NCBI GenBank assembly: GCA_964521255.1 | Contig: CAZFRM010000022.1 | Span: 1-64,000, forward strand | Source: ZC4RG29 sp964521255 | Lineage (GTDB): Bacteria > Bacteroidota > Bacteroidia > Cytophagales > Cyclobacteriaceae | Direction of reading: 5' to 3' | Length of the DNA: 64,000 nucleotides | Part shown: piece after piece, positions 34,313 to 43,327 of the stretch | Position numbering within the stretch: position 1 is the first letter of the stretch | Layout of the letters: every line of letters begins with the position of its first letter | Translations under genes and position numbers: made by a program | Notes under the pieces: generated by a model | The model's database searches: none | Told to the model about the DNA's origin: nothing | What the model saw: only the letters and a program-made list of their open reading frames with translations

Positions 34313-36201
34313 AACACTAGTCCCAGGGTTAAAATAAGTACTGCACCAACAACAATTCCCGCGATATACCACCGCAACACACCATTCTGAGTTCTCACAA
34401 AAACATCATGGAATACATTTGCAACACGGGCTATTCCTTCATAAAATTTATCGATGATGTCATGCTTGTTAATGTTTGCAATCCAAACGAAGGGTTTAAC
34501 AAACAGGAAATTATATAATGCATCAAAACCTGACCCGTTCAACCAAAATTGATACAAGCCAGGAACCTCACGCTGGAGCGGATCTGTCAATACAGCAGAC
34601 TTACCATAAATCAGGTAAGCCAAATAAACTCCTGATAACGTCATTGCTGCAGCCACGAGTTGGATAATCCATTCAATTTTATCAAGGCCTACGCGTACAA
34701 GTGTATCCGGCAAAACAGGTGTAAGAAAATCCGAGAAGATCGTTACATGGCCAAAGGTGTGAGGCAATTCGATGAACCCTCCTACGAGAGACAACACGCC
34801 CAGAATTACAAGTGGTATTGACATTCTGCTGCGTGGATGATGGCTAAGGTGAGTTTTACTTTCGCCGAAGAATGTAAGGAGTACCATCCGGGTAGTGTAG
34901 ATCGCGGTGATAAACGCACCCAGTAATGCGATAATGAAAAAGAATACATTGCCATTTTCTCCGGCCAATGTGAGCCATAGAATTTGATCTTTGCTGTAAA
35001 AGCCGGCCGTGACTAACGGTATGGCTGCTAAAGAAGCGGCACCAATTAGAAATGTCCAGTAAACAAGTGGAAGTTTATTTTTCAATCCACCCATTTTAAA
35101 CATATCATGTTCATGATGTAAGCAAAGTATAACCACACCTGCTGCAAGGAAAAGAAGAGCCTTGAAAAACGCATGGATCATAAAATGGAAAATGGAAGCA
35201 GACCAGGCCCCTACTCCAAGCGCCAAAAACATATAACCAATCTGACTAATGGTTGAATAAGCAAGGACTCTTTTTAAATCGTATTGTGTCAATGCGCTAA
35301 AGCCCGCAAGCAAAAGCGTAAGCGCGCCAACAAGTCCAACAACAAACATAGCAGTTGTAGATAAGACGAAGATCGAATTCATTCTTGCAATCAGGTAAAC
35401 ACCTGCCGTAACCATCGTTGCCGCATGTATCAATGCGCTAACGGGTGAAGGGCCAGCCATCGCATCGGGCAACCATGTTTGTAAGGGAAGTTGAGCGGAT
35501 TTACCAACCGCACCACCCAGTAACAACAAAGCAATTATGGTTGCCATTTGTGATCCGGGAACCAAAAGGTTTGGCGCTTGCGATGAAATATCCTGGACGT
35601 TTAATGTATTGAAGAGATAAAAAAGAATGAATAGCCCAATGGCCAGAGCAGTATCACCTACCCGCGTAATGATAAACGCTTTACGTGCTGCATAACCATT
35701 CTTCTCTTCTTTGTACCAGAAGCCGATGAGAAGATAGCTGCAAAGTCCGACGCCTTCCCAACCTAAGTACATTAACAATAAATTGTCAGCAAGCACAAGG
35801 ATGAGCATAGAGCAAACGAACAAATTCAGATAAGCAAAGAATCGTGTGAACCCCTCATCGTCTTCCATAAACTCAGTTGAGAAAACATGTATAAGAAATC
35901 CTACAAATGTGATTACAAAAATGAAAACCAGTGAAAGCGCATCAAGATGAAAGGCAAAACCTACCGACAAATCAGCAGTACTAATCCATTGCCAGGCAAT
36001 TTGATTTATAGCATTGCCTCCGTTGGAAATAAAACTTATCCCTATGACTAATGTTATTAGCGCTGCCAAACCTACACTTCCAACACCAATCAATGAAACG
36101 ATCGAACGCGACAGACTTCTCCCAAATACAATGAGGATGAGTGATCCTGCAAAAGGTAAAAACGGTATAAGCCAGATCAGGTCAAGCATATTTTTAACCA
36201 T
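34309..36201 (-). CDS. nuoL: NADH-quinone oxidoreductase subunit L (complex I, operon 2)
   Basis: A 630-residue antiporter-like subunit for the distal membrane arm. Marks: MYLGWEGVGLCSYLLIGFWY, KSAQLPLQTWLPDAMAGPSP, ALIHAATMVTAGVYLIARM, KRVLAYSTISQIGYMFLA, and a C-terminal lateral-helix region (FDALYNFLFVKPFVWI). The annotated ATG at 36,201 overlaps nuoK by 8 bases; an ATG at 36,189 (MLDLIWLIPFLP) is just as likely and gives a 626-residue product. It ends with a 4-base overlap into nuoM. Confidence 0.95.
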   Translation of the reverse strand: MVKNMLDLIWLIPFLPFAGSLILIVFGRSLSRSIVSLIGVGSVGLAALITLVIGISFISNGGNAINQIAWQWISTADLSVGFAFHLDALSLVFIFVITFVGFLIHVFSTEFMEDDEGFTRFFAYLNLFVCSMLILVLADNLLLMYLGWEGVGLCSYLLIGFWYKEEKNGYAARKAFIITRVGDTALAIGLFILFYLFNTLNVQDISSQAPNLLVPGSQMATIIALLLLGGAVGKSAQLPLQTWLPDAMAGPSPVSALIHAATMVTAGVYLIARMNSIFVLSTTAMFVVGLVGALTLLLAGFSALTQYDLKRVLAYSTISQIGYMFLALGVGAWSASIFHFMIHAFFKALLFLAAGVVILCLHHEHDMFKMGGLKNKLPLVYWTFLIGAASLAAIPLVTAGFYSKDQILWLTLAGENGNVFFFIIALLGAFITAIYTTRMVLLTFFGESKTHLSHHPRSRMSIPLVILGVLSLVGGFIELPHTFGHVTIFSDFLTPVLPDTLVRVGLDKIEWIIQLVAAAMTLSGVYLAYLIYGKSAVLTDPLQREVPGLYQFWLNGSGFDALYNFLFVKPFVWIANINKHDIIDKFYEGIARVANVFHDVFVRTQNGVLRWYIAGIVVGAVLILTLGLVL

Positions 36202-36502
36202 TCATTTTATTAGCTGCATCACTATCCAGTGTTTTTAACTGGTGATAGATCTGCAGAATTAACGCTAGTCCTACTGATACTTCGGCGGCAGCCATGGTGA
36301 GAATAAATATGAACATCACCTGGCCATCTGCCTGCATCCATTTTGATCCTGCCACGATAAAGGCAAGTCCTGCGGCATTCAACATTATTTCCACTGAGAT
36401 CAACATGAAAATGATATTGCGCCGGATAAGCACACCTATTAAACCCAGCATAAAGAGTATGCCTGCTAACAACAATCCATATTCAACAGGGATAGAAGTC
36501 AT
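36194..36502 (-). CDS. nuoK: NADH-quinone oxidoreductase subunit K (complex I, operon 2)
   Basis: A 102-residue three-helix subunit with the proton-path glutamates in FMLISVEIMLNAAGLAF and MAAAEVSVGLALIL. The start overlaps the nuoJ stop (ATGA) and the stop overlaps nuoL, so J-K-L are coupled. Length equals the usual 100-102 residues. The beginning MTSIPVEYGLLLAGILFMLG follows the family start closely. Confidence 0.95.
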   Translation of the reverse strand: MTSIPVEYGLLLAGILFMLGLIGVLIRRNIIFMLISVEIMLNAAGLAFIVAGSKWMQADGQVMFIFILTMAAAEVSVGLALILQIYHQLKTLDSDAANKMNG

Positions 36503-37035
36503 TCTTCAACATTTTGTAAAAACCGATGAACTATTTTCTTTCTTTGTCTTCCCAAATGGTAAGCGCCTACAACTCCTGCCGTCAATAAAAATCCACTTAA
36601 CTCCACCCCGATGAGATAAGGACCATAAAGCGAAAGCGCAACTGCTTTTGAATCGACCTCTTGTTGAGTCAGGTCTCCGCGATTTACCGACATAATAACA
36701 TACACCATCTCTAGAAGTAAGATCAGCGATAGTATGCCTGGGCCAATCCAAACATTTGGTGTTAGCCAGCTTCTTTCCTGCTCAACAACTTCTTGTTTGA
36801 GATCAAGCATCATTATAGCAAAAATGATGAGCACGACAATAGCCCCTGCGTAAATGATTACCTCCAAAGCCGCCGCGAATGGCGCACCTAAAACGTAAAA
36901 CACTACAGCAAGCGCAAGAAAAGATACAATCAGGTATAACAAGGCATGAATCATGTTGAATCGTGTTATCACCATTACCGTCGACAACACAGCCACCGCT
37001 CCGGAAATGTAGAATATCAACAATTCATTATTCAT
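36499..37035 (-). CDS. nuoJ: NADH-quinone oxidoreductase subunit J (complex I, operon 2)
   Basis: A 178-residue membrane subunit with five predicted helices. The helix-3 signature AALEVIIYAGAIVVLIIFAIMM is clear, as is MIHALLYLIVSFLALAVVFY. It is close to the E. coli length (184) and, unlike the operon-1 NuoJ, has only a short basic tail (RQRKKIVHRFLQNVEE). It starts 70 bases after the nuoI stop; that gap holds a 28-base perfect palindrome. Confidence 0.94.
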   Translation of the reverse strand: MNNELLIFYISGAVAVLSTVMVITRFNMIHALLYLIVSFLALAVVFYVLGAPFAAALEVIIYAGAIVVLIIFAIMMLDLKQEVVEQERSWLTPNVWIGPGILSLILLLEMVYVIMSVNRGDLTQQEVDSKAVALSLYGPYLIGVELSGFLLTAGVVGAYHLGRQRKKIVHRFLQNVEE

Positions 37036-37068
37036 AAAACAATTTCTATTATCAGTGTATTTGTCATT

Positions 37069-37096
37069 GTAGAGACGCGATGCATCGCGTCTCTAC
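37069..37096. repeat. Perfect 28-base palindrome in the nuoI-nuoJ gap
   Basis: GTAGAGACGCGATG is followed at once by its exact reverse complement, giving a 14-base-pair stem with no loop. Palindromes of this GTAGAGACG type are a familiar dispersed repeat in several bacterial groups. It is richer in GC than its setting and lies between two genes of one operon. Confidence 0.85.
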
Positions 37097-37105
37097 TGAA
37101 CGGTT

Positions 37106-37621
37106 TTACGGTATCAAACTTTTTACATCAACTGGTGATTCCTCATTCAACCCCTCCCCTTTATCTTTTCCTTTAATGGCAAGGCCGGCTACTTTGTAAT
37201 AATTGTAGCCCGCATACTTTCCCTGGCCATCGATTAGCAAATCTTTCTTTTCATACACAAGATTCTGACGATTGTACTCACCCATCTCAAAATCCGGGAT
37301 AAGCTGAATGGCATACGTTGGGCAAGCTTCTTCACAAAAGCCACAGAAAATGCAACGGGAGAAATTGATTCTGAAAAATTCAGGATATCTTCTTCCATGT
37401 TCATCTTCGGTTGCCTGCAAAGAAATGCAATCAACAGGACATGCCGCGGCACACAAGTAGCATCCTACGCAACGTTCACCCATATCAGGATCACGCGTCA
37501 AGACAATCCGGCCACGCCATCGCGGCGGAAGTTTTATTTTCTCTTCCGGATATTGAATGGTCTCACGTTTATGAAACATGTGCAGAAACGTAAGCCACAT
37601 GGTGCGGATGATGCTGAGCAT
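37106..37621 (-). CDS. nuoI: NADH-quinone oxidoreductase subunit I, 2x[4Fe-4S] (complex I, operon 2)
   Basis: A 171-residue ferredoxin-like subunit with both cluster sets intact: CVGCYLCAAACPVDC and CIFCGFCEEACPTYAI. The start MLSIIRTMWLTFLHMFHKRE is the membrane-contact helix, and PPRWRGRIVLTRDPDMGERC is typical of the proteobacterial type. It ends with a lysine- and glycine-rich tail. A 179-base repeat-filled gap lies between its start and the nuoH stop. Confidence 0.95.
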   Translation of the reverse strand: MLSIIRTMWLTFLHMFHKRETIQYPEEKIKLPPRWRGRIVLTRDPDMGERCVGCYLCAAACPVDCISLQATEDEHGRRYPEFFRINFSRCIFCGFCEEACPTYAIQLIPDFEMGEYNRQNLVYEKKDLLIDGQGKYAGYNYYKVAGLAIKGKDKGEGLNEESPVDVKSLIP

Positions 37622-37623
37622 TA

Positions 37624-37647
37624 GTTATTGGTTAATGGTATTAGTAA
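37624..37647. repeat. 7-base-unit array just before nuoI of operon 2
   Basis: On the plus strand GTTATTG, GTTAATG and GTATTAG follow in register, then TAA into the arm of the next element. The unit matches the arrays at 13,320 and 17,518. Confidence 0.55.
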
Positions 37648-37740
37648 ATCAATGTCGTTGAATTAAGCTTCTTTTTATTTGGCCTCACCCAGCCTCTCCG
37701 AGGGAGAGGAGACTATGGAGCTTAATTCAACGACATCGAT
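37648..37740. repeat. Stem-loop element with 22-base arms in the nuoH-nuoI gap
   Basis: Arms ATCAATGTCGTTGAATTAAG(CT) at 37,648-37,669 and its complement at 37,719-37,740 pair at 21 of 22 positions. They enclose TTTTTATTTGGCCTCACCC, a hairpin CCTCTCC-GA-GGGAGAGG and GACTATGG. The enclosed core is the same as at 32,640-32,675, while the arms are unrelated to the arms there and resemble the AATGTCATTAAGTTAAGG ends at 46,717. Confidence 0.8.
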
Positions 37741-37753
37741 TGGTAAATACATT

Positions 37754-37817
37754 TATTCAACTATTCAATTATTCTTTATTTCATTCATTCTCTAATCCAC
37801 TCATTCACTCATTGATA
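37754..37817. repeat. 8-base-unit array overlapping the end of nuoH, operon 2
   Basis: Eight consecutive degenerate octamers on the plus strand, from TATTCAAC, TATTCAAT, TATTCTTT to CATTCACT and CATTGATA. The array crosses the nuoH stop (37,801-37,803), so the last codons of NuoH (LSMSE) are themselves repeat sequence. A similar octamer array is at 43,328. Confidence 0.65.
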
Positions 37818-38748
37818 ATGCTATTCCTGCTGTTACAAGAACATTTATCAACGTAAGCGGCAACAGTATCTTCCATCCAAACTCCATCAGTTGATCGTAC
37901 CGTGGACGGGGTAATGATGCGCGAAGCAAAATGAATAAGGCTATAAAACCGAAGGTCTTTAAAATAAACCAAACCAATGGCGGAAGAAAACCAGGGCCGA
38001 GCCATCCGCCAAAAAACAAACATACCGTCAGGCTGGAGATTAGTGTTATACCTAGGTATTCACCGACGAAGAACAATCCGAATTTCATCCCTGAATATTC
38101 TGAATGAAATCCCGCGACGAGTTCGCTTTCTGCTTCCGGTATATCAAAAGGCAAGCGATGTGTTTCAGCGATGCCTGCAATAAAGAAAGTAATGAAACCT
38201 ACAAACTGAGGTATCACAAACCACATTCCTTGTTGCGCTTCTACAATATCATGAAGGCTGAATGAACCTGTTAACACAACGACGCCCATCAAAGACAATC
38301 CCATGAACACTTCATAAGAGATCATTTGAGCGGCGCCGCGCATAGCACCAAGCAACGCATACTTATTGTTGGATGCCCATCCACCAAGAATAATACTGTA
38401 GGCGCCCATGGATGACATCGCGAGGAAAAACAAAATTCCAATATTGAGATCGGCAACAATAATTCCCGGGGCAAAAGGTATAATAACAAAACTCATCAAC
38501 ACCGTTATAGCAACTATTGCCGGCGCTATTATGAAAACCTTTTTGTCAGCAAAGGGTGGAATCCAATCTTCCTTAAAGAAAAGTTTTATTGTATCCGCTA
38601 AAACAATCAACACGCCAAATGGCCCCGCGCGATTAGGACCATAGCGATCTTGCCACAACGCTAATAGTCTGCGTTCAAGCCATATCAACCCAGGCGCTAC
38701 TGTAAGAAGCCCTGCAAGAACACCGCCTATGATTATAAAGTGATTCAT
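37801..38748 (-). CDS. nuoH: NADH-quinone oxidoreductase subunit H (complex I, operon 2)
   Basis: A 315-residue membrane subunit shaping the quinone chamber. Marks: QDRYGPNRAGPFGVLIVLAD, FDIPEAESELVAGFHSEYSG and PRPRYDQLMEFGWKILLPL. The length is near E. coli NuoH (325). Its final residues are encoded by an octamer repeat array that continues into the gap, which suggests that the stop was reset when the array grew. It starts 32 bases after the nuoG stop. Confidence 0.95.
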   Translation of the reverse strand: MNHFIIIGGVLAGLLTVAPGLIWLERRLLALWQDRYGPNRAGPFGVLIVLADTIKLFFKEDWIPPFADKKVFIIAPAIVAITVLMSFVIIPFAPGIIVADLNIGILFFLAMSSMGAYSIILGGWASNNKYALLGAMRGAAQMISYEVFMGLSLMGVVVLTGSFSLHDIVEAQQGMWFVIPQFVGFITFFIAGIAETHRLPFDIPEAESELVAGFHSEYSGMKFGLFFVGEYLGITLISSLTVCLFFGGWLGPGFLPPLVWFILKTFGFIALFILLRASLPRPRYDQLMEFGWKILLPLTLINVLVTAGIALSMSE

Positions 38749-38780
38749 TTACGTATCAAAGCGTTTACCATGAGTTACGT

Positions 38781-41450
38781 TTACTTTATCGTTCCCCATT
38801 CGGGTAAATTATAAAATGGCATATCCTTTAGTCCTACCGGTAGACCGGCAATACCTTTACATAGCGTTGGTATTATTTTAACTGGTAGAAAGTAAGACTG
38901 TTCGTTGATTATAAGTTGCACAAGGTCTCCTTCTTTCTTTCCCAGTTGCAGCGCATCATCATCGTTTAAAGTGATGTAGGGTTTTGGTGAACGTTCAGCG
39001 ACGCCACCCGCTAAAGAACTCAATTCATCGGATCCGAAAATGTGATAAAGAGGAATGATCAGCCTTTGATCAACCCTTGCTTTAAAAGTTTCAGGAATGT
39101 CGGTGAAGAATAATGCATCTTCATCATTCAGTGGATTAATTAATTGCTTACCAGGGTCACCTCCACGTAAATGCCCTCCTACTTCATCCTGGTATTTATT
39201 TACCGACTGAACTGAATTCCAACCCGGTGACCAGAAGAAAGGAATCATTGATGAGGGTGGTAATAAACGTGAGCCTTCCATCGTAAATGACATAGCGGAA
39301 TCATTATCTTCCGGTGGTTTCGGTTCGCTTACATTTACATTAGCCAGTATCGAAGTTCTTCCACTATAACGGTGTGGCTGACGGGGAATTTTTTGTCCAT
39401 TAATTCGAAAATCTGCCGGAGGTGCAATAGCTTCAATTCCGTTGAAGATCTTATGTTCTGCTGCTAAAGCACGGGTGATGTCATCGTGATCATGCCAGGT
39501 AGCAACAGCTTCAATGCTCATTGCTTTTCCGATCTTATCTAACCATCTCCAGCTTTCCATCACGCCGTTTGCAGGTTCATATACCTGGAAATATCGCTGC
39601 GCCCTCCCTTCATTATTTACTATGGAGCCATCGGACTCTGCAAATGTACCTGCGGGAATAAGCGTGCTCGCTTTCTTCGTTGTCCTGTTATGTGTATGAT
39701 CGATAACAACAATATTTTTGAATCGCGAAAGAAACTTATCAACCCATTGTTCATTTGCATGACGGTAGAGATCCGTTTCCAATACAATCAAAGTATCTGC
39801 CTCATCTTTTATTTTTTCAAAAGATTCATCTGCCATAAGAGCAAGACCAACGGAATTGCATTCAGGAAAAGCATATACGACGCCTCCCTTATTTTTCTGA
39901 TGCAAGGCCCATGTAATATTTGCGGTTGCTTTGATGATTGCATCAGAGCCACTGGAAACACCTGAAATAACAACAGGGTTTTCTGCGACTAACAATCCGG
40001 CGGCAATAGTTTGAGCAAGTGAAACTTCCTCTGCATTGAGACCATTTACCGATGGCGACTGTTCATCAATTATATGCGCCACAGCAAAACCAATTCGTGC
40101 AAGATCATCCGGAGATGCCTGCCATGCTGATGCGGCTATGTCATCAAGCCGGGTACCAGAAAGTGAACCAATGAACAACGGTCCCTTTTCTTCCTGAATT
40201 AATTCACGCGCAGCGGCATCATTCCATTCCGGGATTCTTGCAGCGGCAACTTTCTTCATTGGTCTCTGCCTTACGGATTGTCGAACGGCAAGTGCCAGCA
40301 TTGGTGCTGTGTTGTTAAGGTCCTCACCTAACACAAGTACTGCATCAGCCTTCTCAACCTCCTTCATTGTAAGCGTTCGGATGCCAGAGGATATGATGTT
40401 CGTGGTTAACGCAGTGAGCCTGTGTTCACGTGATGATACACCATGATAAAAATTACGCTCGCCCACGATCTTCTCTAATACGTAGTTTGATTCAAGCGAT
40501 GCACGCGTTGAGCCAATACCAATTATTTTTGAATGATCCAATTTTGAGAGTTCATTGATAACACGATCAACTTCAATTTCAGCACTTACACCATTTTGTT
40601 TCTGCGGAATTCGAATTCTTGAATCTGCATTAACAAACTCATAGCCAAACCGGCCTCTGTCACAAAGGAAGTAACCATTAACATCACCGTTGTACCGGTT
40701 GCTGATCATTCTCAATGAACCATATCTTTCACCTGCGATCGTATTGCAACCCAGACTGCAATGCTGACAAACTGATGGGGCCATGGTAAGATCCCACTTT
40801 CGCGTGTAATGATGTTTTAGTGTCTTATCGGTAAACACTCCGGTCGGACAAACTTCAGCCAGGTTGCCACTGAACTCATTTTCCAAAATACCTTCTTCTG
40901 CTCTTCCAAAATAAACCCGGTTACGGGAAGCAAATACATCAAGATCTTTACCTCCTGCATAGTCTTTATAAAATCGAACGCAACGGTAGCATTGAATGCA
41001 GCGATTCATTTCATGATTCAAAAATGGACCGAGGTATTGATTTTTATACGTGCGCTTCAGATAATTGAATTTGCGGTAGGCATGCCCGGTCATCACCGTC
41101 ATATCCTGTAAGTGGCATGACCCACCTTCATCACATACCGCGCAGTCGTGCGGATGATTCGTCATCAACCATCCAATAACATTTTCACGAAATTGAACCG
41201 CTTCGTTATCATAAATGGAAATTCGCTGGTCTTTCGTTACAGGCTCCATGCAAGACATGATCAAACGTCCCTTCTGATCGTTTTCGTCTTTAAACATCTT
41301 TACCGCACATTGACGGCAAGCGCCCACTGAGCCCAATGCAGGATGCCAGCAAAAGTATGGCACATCGAATCCCAGGGTCAGGCAAGTCTCCAAAAGATTC
41401 TTGCCAGGAGTGACTTCATAAGGTTTGTTATCGATGTAGAGCGTTGCCAT
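38781..41450 (-). CDS. nuoG: Full-length NuoG with molybdopterin-oxidoreductase-like domain (complex I, operon 2)
   Basis: An 889-residue peripheral-arm subunit, close to E. coli NuoG (908). In order: [2Fe-2S] domain (CWHPALGSVGACRQCAVKMF), His-Cys cluster motif (HDCAVCDEGGSCHLQ), second [4Fe-4S] set (CIQCYRCVRF and VCPTGVFTD), then a complete C-x2-C-x3-C-x27-C set (CQHCSLGC ... FLC, about residues 227-262), which is the ligand pattern of the extra cluster N7 of some NuoGs, then the long molybdopterin-oxidoreductase-like region (about 270-750) with no sign of cofactor-site use, and a small C-terminal barrel. The operon-1 NuoG lacks everything after residue 337. Confidence 0.95.
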   Translation of the reverse strand: MATLYIDNKPYEVTPGKNLLETCLTLGFDVPYFCWHPALGSVGACRQCAVKMFKDENDQKGRLIMSCMEPVTKDQRISIYDNEAVQFRENVIGWLMTNHPHDCAVCDEGGSCHLQDMTVMTGHAYRKFNYLKRTYKNQYLGPFLNHEMNRCIQCYRCVRFYKDYAGGKDLDVFASRNRVYFGRAEEGILENEFSGNLAEVCPTGVFTDKTLKHHYTRKWDLTMAPSVCQHCSLGCNTIAGERYGSLRMISNRYNGDVNGYFLCDRGRFGYEFVNADSRIRIPQKQNGVSAEIEVDRVINELSKLDHSKIIGIGSTRASLESNYVLEKIVGERNFYHGVSSREHRLTALTTNIISSGIRTLTMKEVEKADAVLVLGEDLNNTAPMLALAVRQSVRQRPMKKVAAARIPEWNDAAARELIQEEKGPLFIGSLSGTRLDDIAASAWQASPDDLARIGFAVAHIIDEQSPSVNGLNAEEVSLAQTIAAGLLVAENPVVISGVSSGSDAIIKATANITWALHQKNKGGVVYAFPECNSVGLALMADESFEKIKDEADTLIVLETDLYRHANEQWVDKFLSRFKNIVVIDHTHNRTTKKASTLIPAGTFAESDGSIVNNEGRAQRYFQVYEPANGVMESWRWLDKIGKAMSIEAVATWHDHDDITRALAAEHKIFNGIEAIAPPADFRINGQKIPRQPHRYSGRTSILANVNVSEPKPPEDNDSAMSFTMEGSRLLPPSSMIPFFWSPGWNSVQSVNKYQDEVGGHLRGGDPGKQLINPLNDEDALFFTDIPETFKARVDQRLIIPLYHIFGSDELSSLAGGVAERSPKPYITLNDDDALQLGKKEGDLVQLIINEQSYFLPVKIIPTLCKGIAGLPVGLKDMPFYNLPEWGTIK

Positions 41451-41474
41451 TTATGTGTTTAAGTGTTAATGTTA

Positions 41475-42827
41475 TTAGCGTTGATGTTTTAAATCATTAT
41501 CAAAGTTTTCTAGTGAAGCATCAGGGACATCCATGGAAACTAATTTGTGTTTGACCTGATCACTGTAACGGCAATGATGATCGTGAACATGTCTTTCAAA
41601 ATCCTCCCGAAAATATTTCAATGCACTTTGCAAAGGTTCCATGGCGCCGGGTGCAAAAGCACAAAATGTGTTGCCGGGTCCAAGATATTTAGTGTGCATT
41701 TCCAATATATTCAAATCCTGTTCAGTCCCTTTGCCCATTTCTATTGAATGCAAAATTCTACTCACCCATGGAATACCTTCGCGACACGGTGTACAAAAAC
41801 CACACGACTCTTGTGCGAAAAACTGTTCAAGGTTCTCTACAAATCCTACCGGACAAGTCTTATCATCAAGTACTACAACTGTTCCTGTTCCCAGTCGACT
41901 ACCTGCGGCTGCAACAGAAGGATAATCCATTTTTACATCGAGATGATCACTGATTAAAAAATCAGTCGATGCTCCTCCCGGCAATGCACCTCTAAACTTC
42001 AATCCATCCTGCATACCGCCAGCGTGTTCTTCAATCAGTTCGCGCAAGGTTACACCCATTGGCAGTTCCCATGCACCCGGTCTTTTTACTTTTCCACTTA
42101 CACCATAAATTTTTGTTCCGGCGTCATGCGTAAGACTTAATTTCTGAAACCATTCAGCCCCATTGTTAATGATGTGAGGAAGGCAGCATAACGTTTCTAC
42201 ATTGTTAACAATAGTCGGCTTGCCGAACAAACCACTTACCTGGGGAAAGGGAGGTTTTGCACGAGGTGTGGCACGCTTTCCTTCAAGGGAATTTAATAAA
42301 GCAGTTTCCTCTCCGCACATATATCTGCCGACACCGGTATGTAAATGCATGTCCAGATCATAACCTGATCCAAGAATATTTTTTCCAAGGTATCCCGCTT
42401 CGTATACTTCCTGTATGGCGATGGTTATTACTTTGGCAGCGGTTTTATACGCCCAACGCAAGAACACAAATGACTGATCTGCCTGAATGGCAAATGCAGC
42501 GACAATCATCCCTTCAATCAATTGGTGTGGTGTGCTCTCTAAAAGTATTCTGTCTTTAAATGTACCCGGCTCCATTTCATCAGCATTTGCTATGAGATAT
42601 TTTGGTTTGGGAGTATCCATCGGAACAAAACTCCATTTCAACCCCGTGCTGAAACCGGCGCCACCACGACCACGGAGGTTGGAATCTTTTACAATCTTTT
42701 GAACATCCTGCGGAGAGATTCCCTTCAGAATTTTTTTGACAGACTGATAACCACCAACAGCTTCATACTCTTTCAGGTTGAGCGCTCTTTTGTCATTTCG
42801 AATATGTTGCGTCAATGGTTTTTCCAT
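41475..42827 (-). CDS. nuoF: NADH-quinone oxidoreductase subunit F (complex I, operon 2)
   Basis: A 450-residue NADH-oxidising flavoprotein subunit. Marks: LRGRGGAGFSTGLKW, NADEMEPGTFKDR, YMCGEETALLNSLEGKRA, ESCGFCTPCREGIPW and the distal Cys in NTFCAFAPGAMEP. NADEMEPGT with MEP where the operon-1 protein has SEP, and AFAPGA where it has PLGEAA, are clear isoform differences. It lies 15 bases from nuoE and 24 bases from nuoG. Confidence 0.96.
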   Translation of the reverse strand: MEKPLTQHIRNDKRALNLKEYEAVGGYQSVKKILKGISPQDVQKIVKDSNLRGRGGAGFSTGLKWSFVPMDTPKPKYLIANADEMEPGTFKDRILLESTPHQLIEGMIVAAFAIQADQSFVFLRWAYKTAAKVITIAIQEVYEAGYLGKNILGSGYDLDMHLHTGVGRYMCGEETALLNSLEGKRATPRAKPPFPQVSGLFGKPTIVNNVETLCCLPHIINNGAEWFQKLSLTHDAGTKIYGVSGKVKRPGAWELPMGVTLRELIEEHAGGMQDGLKFRGALPGGASTDFLISDHLDVKMDYPSVAAAGSRLGTGTVVVLDDKTCPVGFVENLEQFFAQESCGFCTPCREGIPWVSRILHSIEMGKGTEQDLNILEMHTKYLGPGNTFCAFAPGAMEPLQSALKYFREDFERHVHDHHCRYSDQVKHKLVSMDVPDASLENFDNDLKHQR

Positions 42828-42842
42828 GACTTAAAATTTTAA

Positions 42843-43307
42843 TCAGGGATACTTATTCAATATCATTTCAAGCTCTTCAACCTTTACATTTCGATATAAA
42901 TCATTATCAATCATTAATGCCGGTGCGCAGTCACACGTACCTAAGCATGGGTTCGGCAGCATCGTAAACCGATCGTCTGTTGTTGTCTCACCATACTTTA
43001 TATTAAGTTGCTTCATGAGATGCTCTCTTATTTTTTCATAGCCCAATACCCAACAACTAATACTATCACATACTAAAATTAAATGACGACCTACCGGCCT
43101 TCTGAAAATCAGGTTATAAAAGGTTGCCACCGAATCAAGTTCTTCGGCGCTAATCTCTAAGTAAGAAGCTACATCTCTCAAACTTTCATCCGATATCCAT
43201 CGCCTGTTCTCCTGCACAATCTTCAATGCTTCAATACCTGCAGCTCTTTTGTATGGCACCTCTGCAATGGCGTGATCGATTTTATGTTGTTCTTCAGTAG
43301 TTAGCAT
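42843..43307 (-). CDS. nuoE: NADH-quinone oxidoreductase subunit E, [2Fe-2S] (complex I, operon 2)
   Basis: A 154-residue thioredoxin-fold subunit with the four cluster ligands in LVCDSISCWVLG and NPCLGTCDCAPALM. The E. coli-like CDSISCW signature separates it from the operon-1 NuoE (CRTGPCQ). Upstream is an 82-base gap made almost wholly of octamer repeats. Length is normal. Confidence 0.95.
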   Translation of the reverse strand: MLTTEEQHKIDHAIAEVPYKRAAGIEALKIVQENRRWISDESLRDVASYLEISAEELDSVATFYNLIFRRPVGRHLILVCDSISCWVLGYEKIREHLMKQLNIKYGETTTDDRFTMLPNPCLGTCDCAPALMIDNDLYRNVKVEELEMILNKYP

Positions 43308-43327
43308 TGATTATTTTTAAACAATTA

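Noticed and set aside
38781..41450. NuoG of operon 2 as a formate dehydrogenase
   Set aside because: Position in the operon and the three NuoG-type N-terminal cluster sets fit NuoG.
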